64,000 nt of DNA from Candidatus Hamiltonella defensa 5AT (Acyrthosiphon pisum) (GCF_000021705.1 NC_012751.1:1352006-1416005), one strand, 5' to 3'; positions 17,202-27,545 are shown, counted from the stretch's first letter. Program-made: numbers and translations. The notes: generated from the letters alone by a model not told the origin.

Positions 17202-17741
17202 ATGATGATATTGAGATATTTATATGTTTTTATACTGATTTTTTTTCTATCGGGATGTGCCCTTCTTAATTTAAAGACCAATGAAACTGATCTATCAAAA
17301 AAATGGACCATCAGTGTATGTGGAAAGGATATCAAAGTAACTCCTCAATCCAATCCAATTCTTTTATATCAAAATATGATCCGATGTATTGAATATCATC
17401 AATATAATCATGCTGTTATGTTATTTTCTCTTGCGGGAACTTATTCTTATTTCGATTTTTATAGAATGTCTCAAGGAGTTAACGCTCATTTTCATAATCG
17501 GCTTCTCAAAAACGCAATGCAATTACTGGATCAAGAACAAAAAAATATTTTTGAGGCACATTTAAATCGCATTCTGACAAATGAATTGAGCCTGACAAAA
17601 ATTTGTTCCCAAGTAAAAAAAATAGGAATGCCCATGTATATTCAAAATTATATGAACGCAAATCAGGTGTTTGATATCGATATTGATTCTACAAAAAATT
17701 GGGAAAACGCGCTTCAAGGGTATTTACATTGTCGTATGTAA
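17202..17741 (+). CDS. Lipoprotein, candidate secretin pilotin
   Basis: The 179-residue product has a type II signal peptide: a hydrophobic run followed by the lipobox LSGC near residues 15-18. The rest is mostly helical and polar, and I do not recognise it by sequence. In SPI-1 the pilotin lipoprotein InvH, which places the InvG secretin in the outer membrane, lies next to invF. Here the gene sits directly upstream of invF and invG, though in the same orientation. I start at ATG 17202 (GGAT upstream); TTG 17187 is the alternative. The pilotin role is inferred from position and lipobox. Confidence 0.55.
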   Translation: MMILRYLYVFILIFFLSGCALLNLKTNETDLSKKWTISVCGKDIKVTPQSNPILLYQNMIRCIEYHQYNHAVMLFSLAGTYSYFDFYRMSQGVNAHFHNRLLKNAMQLLDQEQKNIFEAHLNRILTNELSLTKICSQVKKIGMPMYIQNYMNANQVFDIDIDSTKNWENALQGYLHCRM

Positions 17742-17951
17742 ACTTTTTTATTAATGACAAATATGCTTGATGAGCAATTATATTAGAATATTTTTTCATT
17801 TCTCTAAATAATTCAAATTATTATACAATCTATTTAATAGAATTTATTTCAATTTTTCGATGCTTCGCTATCTTTCATCATATTTACATCAAGATTATTC
17901 AAATTTTTTCAAACATAATCCAGCTCTAAGATAAAGCGATAAGGGTGATGT

Positions 17952-18722
17952 ATGAAAATCAAAAACATACAAAATGTTTTAAATGAGCGACATAAAAAAC
18001 AAATCACAAAAATGGTTATTTGGTTTGTTCAAATAGGAAAAATGGAATGCAAAATACAGATACAAACCGCCTCTGGCAACAATTCTGAGATGGTTTTTAA
18101 ATCTGGCTGGCGCGGTTTTGTTGCCATAAATCCCTCGTGTCTTCAAATTCAAAGCGGCTCATTAAGATACAAAAGGATCAATGTCATGATGATGGCAAAA
18201 TTACAAGCCTTTATAGATAAGTCCTTAGTTAAAAAAAGCGCACAGCATATCTCTAAATCTGACGAAGCTTTTGCCGTAGTAGAAGTGCCTGATAGTTCGA
18301 TACTCCACTCTCGTCGTGAAATAGAATATTGGTTGTTGGGTGAAACTTTAAATCCAAAATCAGGCACAGATCAATTTCTTAACTTATTAAGAAATACAGA
18401 ATGGTACTGGGTCGTTTATTTTCTTTTGAATGAATTTAATGGCAACAATAGATTAAAAAATCTTTGCCAACGGTATGGATTGTCTCTTGCACATTTTCGT
18501 CGTATCTGTCGTATCGCTTTAGGAAATACAACAAAAGTAGCATTACGAGATTGGCGTATGGTAAAAGCAATACTGGATTTAGTATTAAAAAATCAAAATT
18601 TGACTGAGGTCGCTTTTGAGCATGGCTACGCTTCTCTTTCTCATTTTTCTAGTGAAGTCAAAGAAGCTCTGGGAGTTTCACCGAAAAAATTATTGCAAAC
18701 CATCACTAATACCACCAACTAA
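17952..18722 (+). CDS. invF: AraC-family type III secretion activator InvF
   Basis: InvF, with the chaperone SicA as co-activator, turns on translocator and effector genes in SPI-1 systems. The 256 residues end in two AraC-type helix-turn-helix units (RLKNLCQRYGLSLAHFRR and LTEVAFEHGYASLSHFSS, about 174-240) with the typical SPKKLL end. The N-terminal half lacks a clear sugar-binding cupin, as in InvF. AAGGGTG precedes the ATG. invG follows 18 bases downstream, as in Salmonella. Confidence 0.85.
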   Translation: MKIKNIQNVLNERHKKQITKMVIWFVQIGKMECKIQIQTASGNNSEMVFKSGWRGFVAINPSCLQIQSGSLRYKRINVMMMAKLQAFIDKSLVKKSAQHISKSDEAFAVVEVPDSSILHSRREIEYWLLGETLNPKSGTDQFLNLLRNTEWYWVVYFLLNEFNGNNRLKNLCQRYGLSLAHFRRICRIALGNTTKVALRDWRMVKAILDLVLKNQNLTEVAFEHGYASLSHFSSEVKEALGVSPKKLLQTITNTTN

Positions 18723-18740
18723 CTTAAGTAAAATTGCCTT

Positions 18741-20402
18741 ATGAAAAAAATATTCATTTATCATTATGTTTTACTGTTGTTTGTAGGCTTGTCTGTTTCT
18801 GCATGGGCTGAGGAAATTCCTAAAGATCAGACTAAGGGATATATTGCAAAAAAAGAAAGTGTAAAAGGTGTTTTTGACGCCCTGTCATCCCGTATCAATA
18901 AACCGATTATTTTGAGTAAATTGGCGGCGCGTAAACAGATTGGAGGGAATTTTGATTTAAATAATCCACAAGAACTCATTGAATACTTATCAAATGAATT
19001 AAATTTGATTTGGTATTACGATGGTCATTCTGTTTATATTTATGATGGAACAGAAATAAGTAATGCCTTTATTAGCTTAAATAATGCCTCTTTTTCTGCT
19101 GTCAAAAATTTTTTAGTGCAATCTCATCTTTATGATAAACGCTATCCTTTACGCAGTGACGAAATCAATGGTTTATTTTATGTTTCAGGACCTCCGATTT
19201 ATATTGAATTAGTGACGAAAGCGACTCGGTTTTTAGATAGTCAAGCCGAATCAGGAGCGGGTCCAGAGAAAGTCGCTCTGATTAAGTTAAAAAATACCTT
19301 TGTAGAAGATAGACAATATCAATATCGCAATCAAACTATCGTGATACCAGGTATTGCGAGAATCATTAGTCATTTATTGTCATCTAACCCGCGGTCAACA
19401 TTAGAGCTAATGACGCCGAACGCCACAGAGGCACCTTCCAACATAAAGAGTCTAGCTTCTGCTTCAGCAAGCGGGAGTTCAACTTCTAACATAGATCAGA
19501 TCAAATTACAGGGGCCTTTAATAAAGAGCATCCCTAACAACAATGTGCAAATTGTATCAAACCCTAATAACAACAGTTTGTTGGTAAAAGGGTCTTCTGA
19601 ACAAATTGCGTTTGTTAAAACATTAGTGTCTGAGCTAGATCAACCTAAGCGTCATATAGAGCTTTCTGTCTGGATTATTGATCTCGATAAAAATACATTG
19701 GATCAAATGGGTGTCGACTGGAAGGGCGGAATGAATTTTAAAAATCAATTGGGAGTCAGATTAAATGCAGGGACAAGCACCTTGGAAGGCGGGCAATTTA
19801 TTGCCTCTGTGATGGCATTGAGTCGTCAAAAGAAAGCGAATGTCGTTTCTCGCCCTATGGTTTTAACACAAGAAAATATCCCGGCTGTTTTTGATAATAA
19901 TAGAACTTTTTATAGCGAATTGCTTGGTGAAAAAAATGTGAAATTAGAAAATGTGACATACGGAACCCTGGTCAGTGTTTTGCCACGATTTACAGAAAAC
20001 AATCAAATAGAGATGATGATCAATATTGAAGATGGTAATGAAGTTTCACAATCTGATCATGAGACAAAAACTTCATTACCTAAAGTTGGGCGGACCAATA
20101 TCAGTACGATTGCACGCGTGCCTAAAGGGAAAAGTTTGCTTGTAGGAGGTTATACGCGTGATGCGAATACCTCCGAAAACACCAAAATTCCCGGTTTGGG
20201 CAGCTTACCTCTTATCGGTAAATTATTCAGCTACGAAAATAAATCTATATCAAGCATAGTTCGGGTATTTCTTATCCAGCCTCGTGAAATTAATGCCCCA
20301 CTTAATCGAGATGCCAGTGATCTTGCAAGTGACATCATTAAAAGTTCATCTGATATCCCATTGCAGGATTGGGTAAAAAATTATTTGGATAGTCAATCAT
20401 GA
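18741..20402 (+). CDS. invG: Type III secretion outer-membrane secretin (SctC/InvG)
   Basis: This secretin forms the outer-membrane ring of the injectisome. The 553 residues (InvG has 562) start with a cleavable signal peptide ending SAWA near residue 23. N0/N1-type ring domains follow, then an N3 domain with NNNSLLVKG at about 275-283, then the secretin domain with VPKGKSLLVGGYTRD near 455-470. A Ser-rich insert lies at about 235-250. The last four bases overlap the invE start (ATGA). Confidence 0.95.
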   Translation: MKKIFIYHYVLLLFVGLSVSAWAEEIPKDQTKGYIAKKESVKGVFDALSSRINKPIILSKLAARKQIGGNFDLNNPQELIEYLSNELNLIWYYDGHSVYIYDGTEISNAFISLNNASFSAVKNFLVQSHLYDKRYPLRSDEINGLFYVSGPPIYIELVTKATRFLDSQAESGAGPEKVALIKLKNTFVEDRQYQYRNQTIVIPGIARIISHLLSSNPRSTLELMTPNATEAPSNIKSLASASASGSSTSNIDQIKLQGPLIKSIPNNNVQIVSNPNNNSLLVKGSSEQIAFVKTLVSELDQPKRHIELSVWIIDLDKNTLDQMGVDWKGGMNFKNQLGVRLNAGTSTLEGGQFIASVMALSRQKKANVVSRPMVLTQENIPAVFDNNRTFYSELLGEKNVKLENVTYGTLVSVLPRFTENNQIEMMINIEDGNEVSQSDHETKTSLPKVGRTNISTIARVPKGKSLLVGGYTRDANTSENTKIPGLGSLPLIGKLFSYENKSISSIVRVFLIQPREINAPLNRDASDLASDIIKSSSDIPLQDWVKNYLDSQS

Positions 20403-21613
20403 ACATCACTCAAAGTGTTTTACCTGCTAGAAACCTTTATACCAAAGGTATCGCCAGGGAGAGACGCACCAAAGACTCAATGGAGGAGAATAAAAACAAA
20501 TATAACGCTCAAATGGATTCACTACATAAAACAGGTGAAATTATTGAAGATCTTTCTGTAGGAGCGCAGGTACAAAAATTTGCTTACTTTTCAGATGAAA
20601 TGTCAGTCTTGCTGGCACAATTGCGTAATAGACGAGATTTAGAAAAGAAATCAGGTTTGATGTCAGAAAGCTTCGAACGGGTTCTAGAAGAAGACGTTGT
20701 ACCAAAAGTGAATCAATTAATAAAATCAGTAGAGTCTTCACAAGGCGCTGGTATTCAGAATTTATTAACCCACGCTCGGAAATTTTTCCCTGACGATAGT
20801 GATCTTGTGTTGGTATTGCGTGAGATATTAAAACGTCGCAAATTAAATCCAAAGCTCAGAAAACGTCTGATGAGTTTGCTCGCACATCTTGAAGAAACGG
20901 CTGATCCACGTCGATTGAAAGCGGGTATTAATGTCGCATTAAAAGCCCGTTTGTTTGGAAGATATTTATCTCTTGACCCCGCTCTGGTACGTGAAAGTTA
21001 TCGAAATTTTCTAGAAAATGAAAAAACAGAGCTAGAAAATTACCAGGATTGGATATCAATTTATGGTTATCAAAAACGAGGGGCTGTAGTTGATTTTATG
21101 GAAGGCGCTTTGCTTGCTGACATCGATTCTCAAGATCCCAGTTGTTCTATGCTTGAATTTGGTCATTTACTCGGCAAATTAGGGCAATTAAAACTATTAC
21201 GTTCAAGTGACATTATCTTTATCAAATCAATTTTAAAAAGTCCTCTGGTCAAATCTTTTAACGAATCTGAAAAAGCCTGGTTGTTGTTTATGCTGTGTGT
21301 GCTTCAGCAGCCCGAATATTTAGATGACTTTTTAAGTGAAGTTCTGGGCGAAAGAATTTTAATGCGTGAGCACGCCAAGCGCTCACAGTTATTACAAGTG
21401 ATTTATCGAGCTTGCAAAAAATTACCTATCGAATTATTTGTCGGCTTAGAAGAGAGAGAATCTATGCTTGAGAGATTCGAGCAACTAGCAGCGGTTGCTT
21501 ATCGACGTGAAATGATTGAAGCCAGAAGAAACGAAAAAATAAAGAGAAAGAAATATAAAAATAAAAAGAACAAAAAATCATTTGATTTTTATTCAGATGA
21601 CAATACGAATTGA
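20399..21613 (+). CDS. invE: Type III secretion gatekeeper (SctW/InvE)
   Basis: The gatekeeper controls the switch from translocator to effector export. The 404 residues match the HrpJ/YopN/InvE family: a variable export-signal N-terminus, a central helical HrpJ domain (about 60-230) and a C-terminal helical half. The tail is strikingly basic and Lys/Asn-rich (about 375-400). It overlaps invG by four bases and is followed 17 bases later by invA, the same order as in SPI-1. Confidence 0.9.
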   Translation: MNITQSVLPARNLYTKGIARERRTKDSMEENKNKYNAQMDSLHKTGEIIEDLSVGAQVQKFAYFSDEMSVLLAQLRNRRDLEKKSGLMSESFERVLEEDVVPKVNQLIKSVESSQGAGIQNLLTHARKFFPDDSDLVLVLREILKRRKLNPKLRKRLMSLLAHLEETADPRRLKAGINVALKARLFGRYLSLDPALVRESYRNFLENEKTELENYQDWISIYGYQKRGAVVDFMEGALLADIDSQDPSCSMLEFGHLLGKLGQLKLLRSSDIIFIKSILKSPLVKSFNESEKAWLLFMLCVLQQPEYLDDFLSEVLGERILMREHAKRSQLLQVIYRACKKLPIELFVGLEERESMLERFEQLAAVAYRREMIEARRNEKIKRKKYKNKKNKKSFDFYSDDNTN

Positions 21614-21630
21614 GTGGATAAAAAATAGAG

Positions 21631-23685
21631 ATGAATAAATTTTTAGAAAATGTACGGAACCGACCAGAGTTATTGATCCTCGCTTTAGTCATCATGATTA
21701 TTGCGATGCTGATCATCCCTCTACCAACTTATCTTGTTGATTTTTTAATCGGGCTCAATATCGTGATTTCCTTATTGGTATTTATGGGATCCTTCTACAT
21801 TGACCGAATTCTAAATTTTTCTACTTTCCCTGCGGTTTTGTTGATTACCACTTTATTTCGGCTCGCTTTGTCGATTAGTACCAGCCGATTGATATTAAAT
21901 GACGCGGATGCCGGAGAAATCGTGCGCACATTCGGGTTATTTGTCATCGGCGATAATTTAGTGGTCGGTTTTGTTATTTTTGGGATCGTCACCATTGTGC
22001 AATTTATCGTCATTACAAAAGGGGCAGAACGTGTTGCTGAAGTCGCCGCCCGTTTTTCTCTTGATGCTATGCCTGGTAAACAGATGAGTATCGATGCGGA
22101 TTTGAAAGCGGGCGTCATTGATTCCGATGCTGCCAAAGAACGGCGATCTGTTTTAGAAAAAGAAAGCCAGCTGTATGGTTCCTTTGACGGTGCGATGAAA
22201 TTTATTAAAGGAGATGCGATTGCAGGTATTATCGTTATTTTTATCAACTTTATCGGGGGGATAAGTGTGGGTGTCAGCCAGCATGGTATGAGTATGTCAT
22301 CGGCGCTTTCTACTTATACCATGTTGACCATAGGAGACGGCCTGGTAGCTCAAATCCCTTCATTATTGATTGCAATCAGTGCCGGTTTTATCGTGACCCG
22401 AGTAAATGGGGACGGTGACAACATGGGTCGTACCATGATGAGTCAATTAGTATCAAACCCATTTGCGTTGATGGTTACGGCAGGATTAGCATTGACCATT
22501 GGGTTTTTACCCGGCTTTCCTCTATTTGTTTTTGTCATTTTAGCCGGTGTTTTAAGTGGATTTTTTATATACAAACATTTCTTTGAAAAAAAGAAAGGCA
22601 CAGAGGCTTTAGAAAAAGCTGATAGTAAAGAAGAAGATAGCGTATTTAATGAGACACATTCTATTGACAGTTCTTTGGGGCTGATTGGTAATTTAGATAA
22701 AGTTTCATCCGAAACCGTACCTTTTATTATGCTGGTGTCTTCTTCTGATTTAGAAAAATTAGAAAATCAAAAATTAGTAGAGCATTTACGTAGCCAATTC
22801 TTTATTGATTATGGTATTCGTCTCCCTAACATCTTGTTAAGGGCATCGACTACCGTATCAAAAAATCGAGCTGTTTTCTTGATCAATGAAATTCGAGCAG
22901 AAGAATTTGTACTTCAGCTTGATTTATTGAGAATCGTCAACAGCTCAGATGAGCTTATGCAACTAGAGATAGAGACTGTGCTCGATAACGGTACTGTCTG
23001 GGTGAAACCTGAACATAAAGAAACACTGGAAAATATGGGGTATCAATTACGTTCACCAATAGATGAACTTTATCACAGCATGGCAGCTTTACTGTCTCGT
23101 CATGTAAGCGAATATTTTGGTATCCAGGAAACGAAAGACATGTTGGATAAACTGGAAAATAAATATCCTGATTTAATGAAAGAAATTATGAGGCACGCCA
23201 CAATACAAAGGATTACCGAAGTACTACAGCGTTTACTCTCTGAACGTATTTCGGTTCGTAATATGCGGCTGATTATGGAATCTTTAGCTTTATGGATGCC
23301 TCGTGAAAAAGATGTCATCTCGTTAGTCGAACATGTTCGTGGTGGACTATCTCGATACATCTGTCATAAATTTTCTGTCAATAATGAACTCAGGTCGATC
23401 GTTTTATCATCAGAAGTGGAAGATATGATACGTCAAGGAATAAGAAACACATCAGGGGGGACTTTTCTTAATTTAGAGCCTGCGGTATCTGATCAATTAA
23501 TGGATTTATTTTCTGTTAATTTAGAAAATTTATTGATTGATCATAAAGATTTAGTCCTTTTATCATCGGTTGACACCCGACGTTTTGTTAAAAAATTTAT
23601 AGAGTCTCGTTTTCGAGATTTAGAAGTGATGTCATTTGGAGAAATCTCTGAAACGGTCTCTGTAAATGTTCTTAAAACCATTTAA
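21631..23685 (+). CDS. invA: Type III secretion export gate, major component (SctV/InvA)
   Basis: InvA forms the nonameric inner-membrane export gate. The 684 residues match SctV: seven or eight transmembrane helices in the first 310 residues, including the conserved cytoplasmic FHIPEP loop with RFSLDAMPGKQMSIDADLKAG near 150-168, and a large C-terminal cytoplasmic domain (about 350-684). It lies between invE and invB. No lesions are seen. Confidence 0.97.
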   Translation: MNKFLENVRNRPELLILALVIMIIAMLIIPLPTYLVDFLIGLNIVISLLVFMGSFYIDRILNFSTFPAVLLITTLFRLALSISTSRLILNDADAGEIVRTFGLFVIGDNLVVGFVIFGIVTIVQFIVITKGAERVAEVAARFSLDAMPGKQMSIDADLKAGVIDSDAAKERRSVLEKESQLYGSFDGAMKFIKGDAIAGIIVIFINFIGGISVGVSQHGMSMSSALSTYTMLTIGDGLVAQIPSLLIAISAGFIVTRVNGDGDNMGRTMMSQLVSNPFALMVTAGLALTIGFLPGFPLFVFVILAGVLSGFFIYKHFFEKKKGTEALEKADSKEEDSVFNETHSIDSSLGLIGNLDKVSSETVPFIMLVSSSDLEKLENQKLVEHLRSQFFIDYGIRLPNILLRASTTVSKNRAVFLINEIRAEEFVLQLDLLRIVNSSDELMQLEIETVLDNGTVWVKPEHKETLENMGYQLRSPIDELYHSMAALLSRHVSEYFGIQETKDMLDKLENKYPDLMKEIMRHATIQRITEVLQRLLSERISVRNMRLIMESLALWMPREKDVISLVEHVRGGLSRYICHKFSVNNELRSIVLSSEVEDMIRQGIRNTSGGTFLNLEPAVSDQLMDLFSVNLENLLIDHKDLVLLSSVDTRRFVKKFIESRFRDLEVMSFGEISETVSVNVLKTI

Positions 23686-23707
23686 ATTAAAAGAGGAAAA
23701 ATAAATA

Positions 23708-24133
23708 ATGAATAATAATATTGATCTGGCTGATTTAGTGCGTAAAGCGCTTATTTCATGCGGTTGTAATGAAAACTTATTACAAAATTTTGATGCGCAT
23801 TCCACCATTCAGTTAGAGTTTGATGAAAAGCCCAGTATTTTTATCTCTCGTGATGATGAAGATGAAATTTGGGTATGGTCTAGCTTAATGCCTCTTTTAA
23901 CAGAGCCAGAGCGCGAGACCCTGTTGGAAAGATCGGCGAGTTTGATAAAAGAAAAATTAGAGGCGGAATGTGATTTTTCGGCCACCAAGAAACTTGAGTT
24001 GGATAACGACGAAGACGCTATTCATTTAAAAGTTAAAGTAGATCCCGATTATTTACATGATCATGAAAAATTTTCAAACGTATTAACCGGCTTTTTTGAA
24101 GAAATAGAAACCTATTCTGAGATGCTTCGATAA
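23708..24133 (+). CDS. invB: Type III secretion chaperone InvB
   Basis: The 141-residue acidic product has the class I (CesT/InvB) chaperone fold signature: an N-terminal helix (LADLVRKAL), central strands and a C-terminal helix. InvB in Salmonella holds SipA and other effectors for export. It sits between invA and invC exactly as in SPI-1; its TAA stop overlaps the invC ATG by one base. An AAGAGGAAAA stretch precedes the ATG. Confidence 0.88.
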   Translation: MNNNIDLADLVRKALISCGCNENLLQNFDAHSTIQLEFDEKPSIFISRDDEDEIWVWSSLMPLLTEPERETLLERSASLIKEKLEAECDFSATKKLELDNDEDAIHLKVKVDPDYLHDHEKFSNVLTGFFEEIETYSEMLR

Positions 24134-25428
24134 TGCACAAACTCAGATTATTGCGTTATAAAGCGCATCCACTTCGCCTGTCAGGCCCTATTATTGAAGC
24201 ACGGTTGTTCGGCGTAAAGATAGGGGAAATTTGTGACATCAGGTCTGATTGCTCTGAATCAGAGGTCATTTGTCGAGCTCAGGTTTTGGGTTTTTATAAT
24301 GACAGAAGTGTTCTGAGTTTAATAGGGAATGCACGGGGTCTATCAAGGGATGTGGTGATTATACCAACAGGGGCAGCTTTATTAGTCACAATAGATGATT
24401 CCCTGTTGGGTAGTGTTGTAGATCCTTCGGGGAAAATAGTGGCTCATTTAAGCGAGCCTACAGAGATAATGCATAATCCTTCAATTCGTGCTATTGATTC
24501 TCCACCCCCTTCTTATTTACATCGACTATCTATTCGTGATCCTTTTATTACAGGGGTGAAAGCAATAGATGGGTTAATCACCTGCGGTGTAGGTCAAAGA
24601 ATGGGGATTTTTGCGGCTGCAGGCTGTGGTAAAACTTCATTGATGCATATGCTGATTGAACAGGCAGATGCAGATGTTTTTGTGATAGGGCTTGTGGGTG
24701 AACGGGGACGTGAAGTCACTGAATTTACTGAAGTTTTATCCAAGTCAGGGCGCGCGCAAAAATGTATTGTGGTTTATGCCACTTCAGATTTTTCTTCATT
24801 GGATCGTTGTAACGCGGCATTACTGGCCACGACCATTGCGGAGTATTTTCGTGATCAAGGTAAAAAAGTCGTACTTTTTCTTGATTCGATTACACGTTAT
24901 GCCCGTGCGCTACGTGATGTGGCGTTGGCAGCAGGAGAGGCACCCGCACGGCGAGGATATCCTGCCTCTGTTTTTGATTCACTGCCTTCGATATTGGAAC
25001 GGCCAAGCAATACCAAAAATGGCAGTATTACTGCTTTTTACACTATTTTGCTCGAAAGCGATGATGAGCCTGATCCGATATCGGAAGAAATTCGTTCTAT
25101 CCTGGATGGTCATATCTATTTAAGCAAAAAACTGGCCATCAAAAATCATTATCCAGCCATTGATGTATTACACAGCATCAGCCGTGTTTCAAGCCAGATT
25201 TGCGATACCAATCACCTGAGCATGGCCGGTGAATTCAGAAATATTTTAGCTAAAATTCAAGAGCTGCAAATGTTTGTTGAACTGGGTGAATACCGCCAGG
25301 GAGAAAACGCGGAAAATGACCGAGCCATCAAAAAACGGCCGGCATTATTAAAATGGTTACAACAGAGTATGAACGAACACTCATCATTTGAGCAAACCTT
25401 GCAGGCCATGAATGAGCTTACTCAATAA
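24133..25428 (+). CDS. invC: Type III secretion ATPase (SctN/InvC)
   Basis: The export ATPase strips chaperones and unfolds substrates at the cytoplasmic face. The 431 residues match InvC (431). The Walker A motif AAAGCGKTS is near 159-167, Walker B with VVLFLDSITR near 243-252, and the GERGREV motif near 190-196. Its 3' end overlaps spaM by 17 bases. Confidence 0.97.
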   Translation: MHKLRLLRYKAHPLRLSGPIIEARLFGVKIGEICDIRSDCSESEVICRAQVLGFYNDRSVLSLIGNARGLSRDVVIIPTGAALLVTIDDSLLGSVVDPSGKIVAHLSEPTEIMHNPSIRAIDSPPPSYLHRLSIRDPFITGVKAIDGLITCGVGQRMGIFAAAGCGKTSLMHMLIEQADADVFVIGLVGERGREVTEFTEVLSKSGRAQKCIVVYATSDFSSLDRCNAALLATTIAEYFRDQGKKVVLFLDSITRYARALRDVALAAGEAPARRGYPASVFDSLPSILERPSNTKNGSITAFYTILLESDDEPDPISEEIRSILDGHIYLSKKLAIKNHYPAIDVLHSISRVSSQICDTNHLSMAGEFRNILAKIQELQMFVELGEYRQGENAENDRAIKKRPALLKWLQQSMNEHSSFEQTLQAMNELTQ

Positions 25429-25867
25429 CATCGTTGTTTTATTAAATCGTTGTGAAATGCATCAAAGAAGATGCGACATTGCTGTGTTTCAAATCAAGCA
25501 AAAAGAACAGAAGTTAGATAAAAAACTTGAAGAGATTGAATTAAAACGAAAGCATTTAAAAACCCTTCTTTATTTACAAAAGCCAGAAGGGAAAATGAAC
25601 AAAACGGGTCTTTACGCTATTCAAAGACGTTTAGCGATTGTTCGGCGTCAATTAACAGAGTTGAATTTAAAGGAAGTCCCAATACAAGAAAAAAAGATGG
25701 AATACCAAAAAGAAAAAGAAAAAGTAATGCAAGAGCGCCAATATTGGCTACGTAAATCAGATAAATATCACCATTGGCAAAAAGTGCAAAAAAAATTACG
25801 CCGCATGGCTCAATTAAAACAAGAAGAAACAGAAATGGAGGAGATCATCACATGCAAGAAAAAATAG
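25412..25867 (+). CDS. spaM: Type III secretion stalk protein (SctO/SpaM/InvI)
   Basis: SctO proteins are coiled-coil stalks linking the ATPase to the export gate, analogous to FliJ. The 151-residue product is almost wholly charged and helical, with heptad-like Lys/Glu/Leu patterns throughout. Sequence conservation in this family is low, so the call rests on position between invC and spaN, size (SpaM has 147) and coiled-coil character. Confidence 0.82.
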   Translation: MSLLNNIVVLLNRCEMHQRRCDIAVFQIKQKEQKLDKKLEEIELKRKHLKTLLYLQKPEGKMNKTGLYAIQRRLAIVRRQLTELNLKEVPIQEKKMEYQKEKEKVMQERQYWLRKSDKYHHWQKVQKKLRRMAQLKQEETEMEEIITCKKK

Positions 25868-26940
25868 ACATCGGTTTTTTGCAAAATAATTTGCAACAAG
25901 AAATGCCGGAAAATGAAATAAAAGCCCTGCCAGTACCGAAACAAGATAAAGATCTGCAATTAGATTCTTTTTTATCAGAAAAGTTAAAAACGCTCTTAAA
26001 AAAAGGACTGGAAGGTCAATGCTCTGATCAGCAAAAAGAGGTGAATCATACATCTCAGAAATCATCAGAAATCAATGACGAATTTGATGATATGAGCACC
26101 GAAGAATACGATACATCTGAAAAAGAAGATGACACTCTTCCTAAAGAAGCCAACATGGTCATTCAGGTCTACAAGCCCATGTCTAGTCATGAATTAGAAC
26201 AGATTAGAAAACCTCAGGCTGAATCTAAAGCATCCGATGACATTCAAGCAGGAAGTTTGGAAAGCAATTGTCTTAGAAAAAAACATTTGATGGCAGCAAG
26301 TTATGCAGAAAAACAGACACAAATGAACCCAATAAAAGGGGAAAAAGTGGCCCCCATTTCACCTGAAACCAAGAACCAGAAGGGGCTTGAAAAATCTGAC
26401 ACATTGAATACAGAGCCGGTATTACATCCTTATCATCATCATAAAGATAAAGTGAAAGACGATGTTTTACCAGAAGACAAAACATCTGATTTTTTATCTT
26501 TTAAAGTAGGTGAAAAGAAGGAAATAAGAGAAAAAATGGAGTCTACCCCTACGGGTATGCACTTGCATCAAACATTTAAAGAACAGCAACCTTTGGTGGG
26601 CAAAAATACGCCTGAGTTGGCTTCTAAAAAACAGGAACTTCCATTTGTTCAGGATATCACCAATCTCAAAGAGGCTGATACTGGAAACAATTATCATTTT
26701 AAAAGCTGGAAAGGGGCAGGAGAAAAATCAGTCAATATTGTGATGCCGCCTAAAATCAATGATGAACCAAGGCAATTTTTGTTGACACCCTCCAGCCCTG
26801 CAGTAGGGCAGCATTTAAAAGATCACTGGGAAGAAGCCAACCATGGACGCTGGGTTTTGCTAGATGATCAAAACGAACAGCCAAAGGATCATCAACATCA
26901 AGCAAAACAAGAAGAACAAATGGATGAGGAAAGCACGTGA
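25852..26940 (+). CDS. spaN: Type III secretion needle-length regulator (SctP/SpaN/InvJ)
   Basis: SctP is a secreted ruler that sets needle or rod length and triggers the substrate switch. From ATG 25852, preceded by GGAGGAG, the protein has 362 residues (InvJ 336). It is hydrophilic, low-complexity and rich in Gln, Glu and Lys; only the region near 285-345 (VNIVMPP, RWVLL) looks ordered. A longer frame opening at 25774 lies inside spaM. It overlaps spaM by 16 bases and the spaO GTG by four. Confidence 0.8.
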   Translation: MQEKIDIGFLQNNLQQEMPENEIKALPVPKQDKDLQLDSFLSEKLKTLLKKGLEGQCSDQQKEVNHTSQKSSEINDEFDDMSTEEYDTSEKEDDTLPKEANMVIQVYKPMSSHELEQIRKPQAESKASDDIQAGSLESNCLRKKHLMAASYAEKQTQMNPIKGEKVAPISPETKNQKGLEKSDTLNTEPVLHPYHHHKDKVKDDVLPEDKTSDFLSFKVGEKKEIREKMESTPTGMHLHQTFKEQQPLVGKNTPELASKKQELPFVQDITNLKEADTGNNYHFKSWKGAGEKSVNIVMPPKINDEPRQFLLTPSSPAVGQHLKDHWEEANHGRWVLLDDQNEQPKDHQHQAKQEEQMDEEST

Positions 26941-27545
26941 ATTGCTTAAAATTACCTTTATTATCGGAGATAAAAGAGCGTCGACTTGAAACTTTCTGGC
27001 GCGCAGAAGGGGTTCCCGTGAGCATTTCGTCCCCTGATGCATTTTCAGAATTACTGTTTTTTACTGCTGATGAAAGCTGGCAAGGGGTGATGAATCTGGG
27101 AGAATGATTTTCTCATGTTGCACCTGAAATGTCAGGATTATCAAACCAAATGTATGACAACCTGCAGTTAAAACGACTGTTTTCAGCAACAGAGCGCCCT
27201 GTCGATCTGCCTCCACAATCATTATCTTATAAAAAATTACGACTACAGGCCCTACCTGATCACAGTATATTTGAAAAACCTTTATTGTGTCTGGAAACTT
27301 CTCAAGGGGCACTTTGGATCACAAAATTGCCTGAAATGGAGATCCCCCGTCCATCGTTGCCTAAAAAATTAAACCTGTCGATTTTACCCATCCCTTTAAC
27401 ATTTGAAATCGGCGTCAGCCAATTAAGTTTGGGTTTGTTAAAAAAAATATCAGTGGGGGATATATTATTAATTTCACAGTTAACAGATAGAGTCAGTACT
27501 GCCGGTATTGGCATTGGTTGTTATCAAAAAAATGAAGGAAAGATC

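Noticed and set aside
26937..27107. TGA in spaO as evidence of genome-wide UGA-to-Trp recoding
   Set aside because: TGA ends several intact genes here at the expected place (proQ, invG, spaN, uvrY), and Trp is encoded by TGG elsewhere, so the code is standard.
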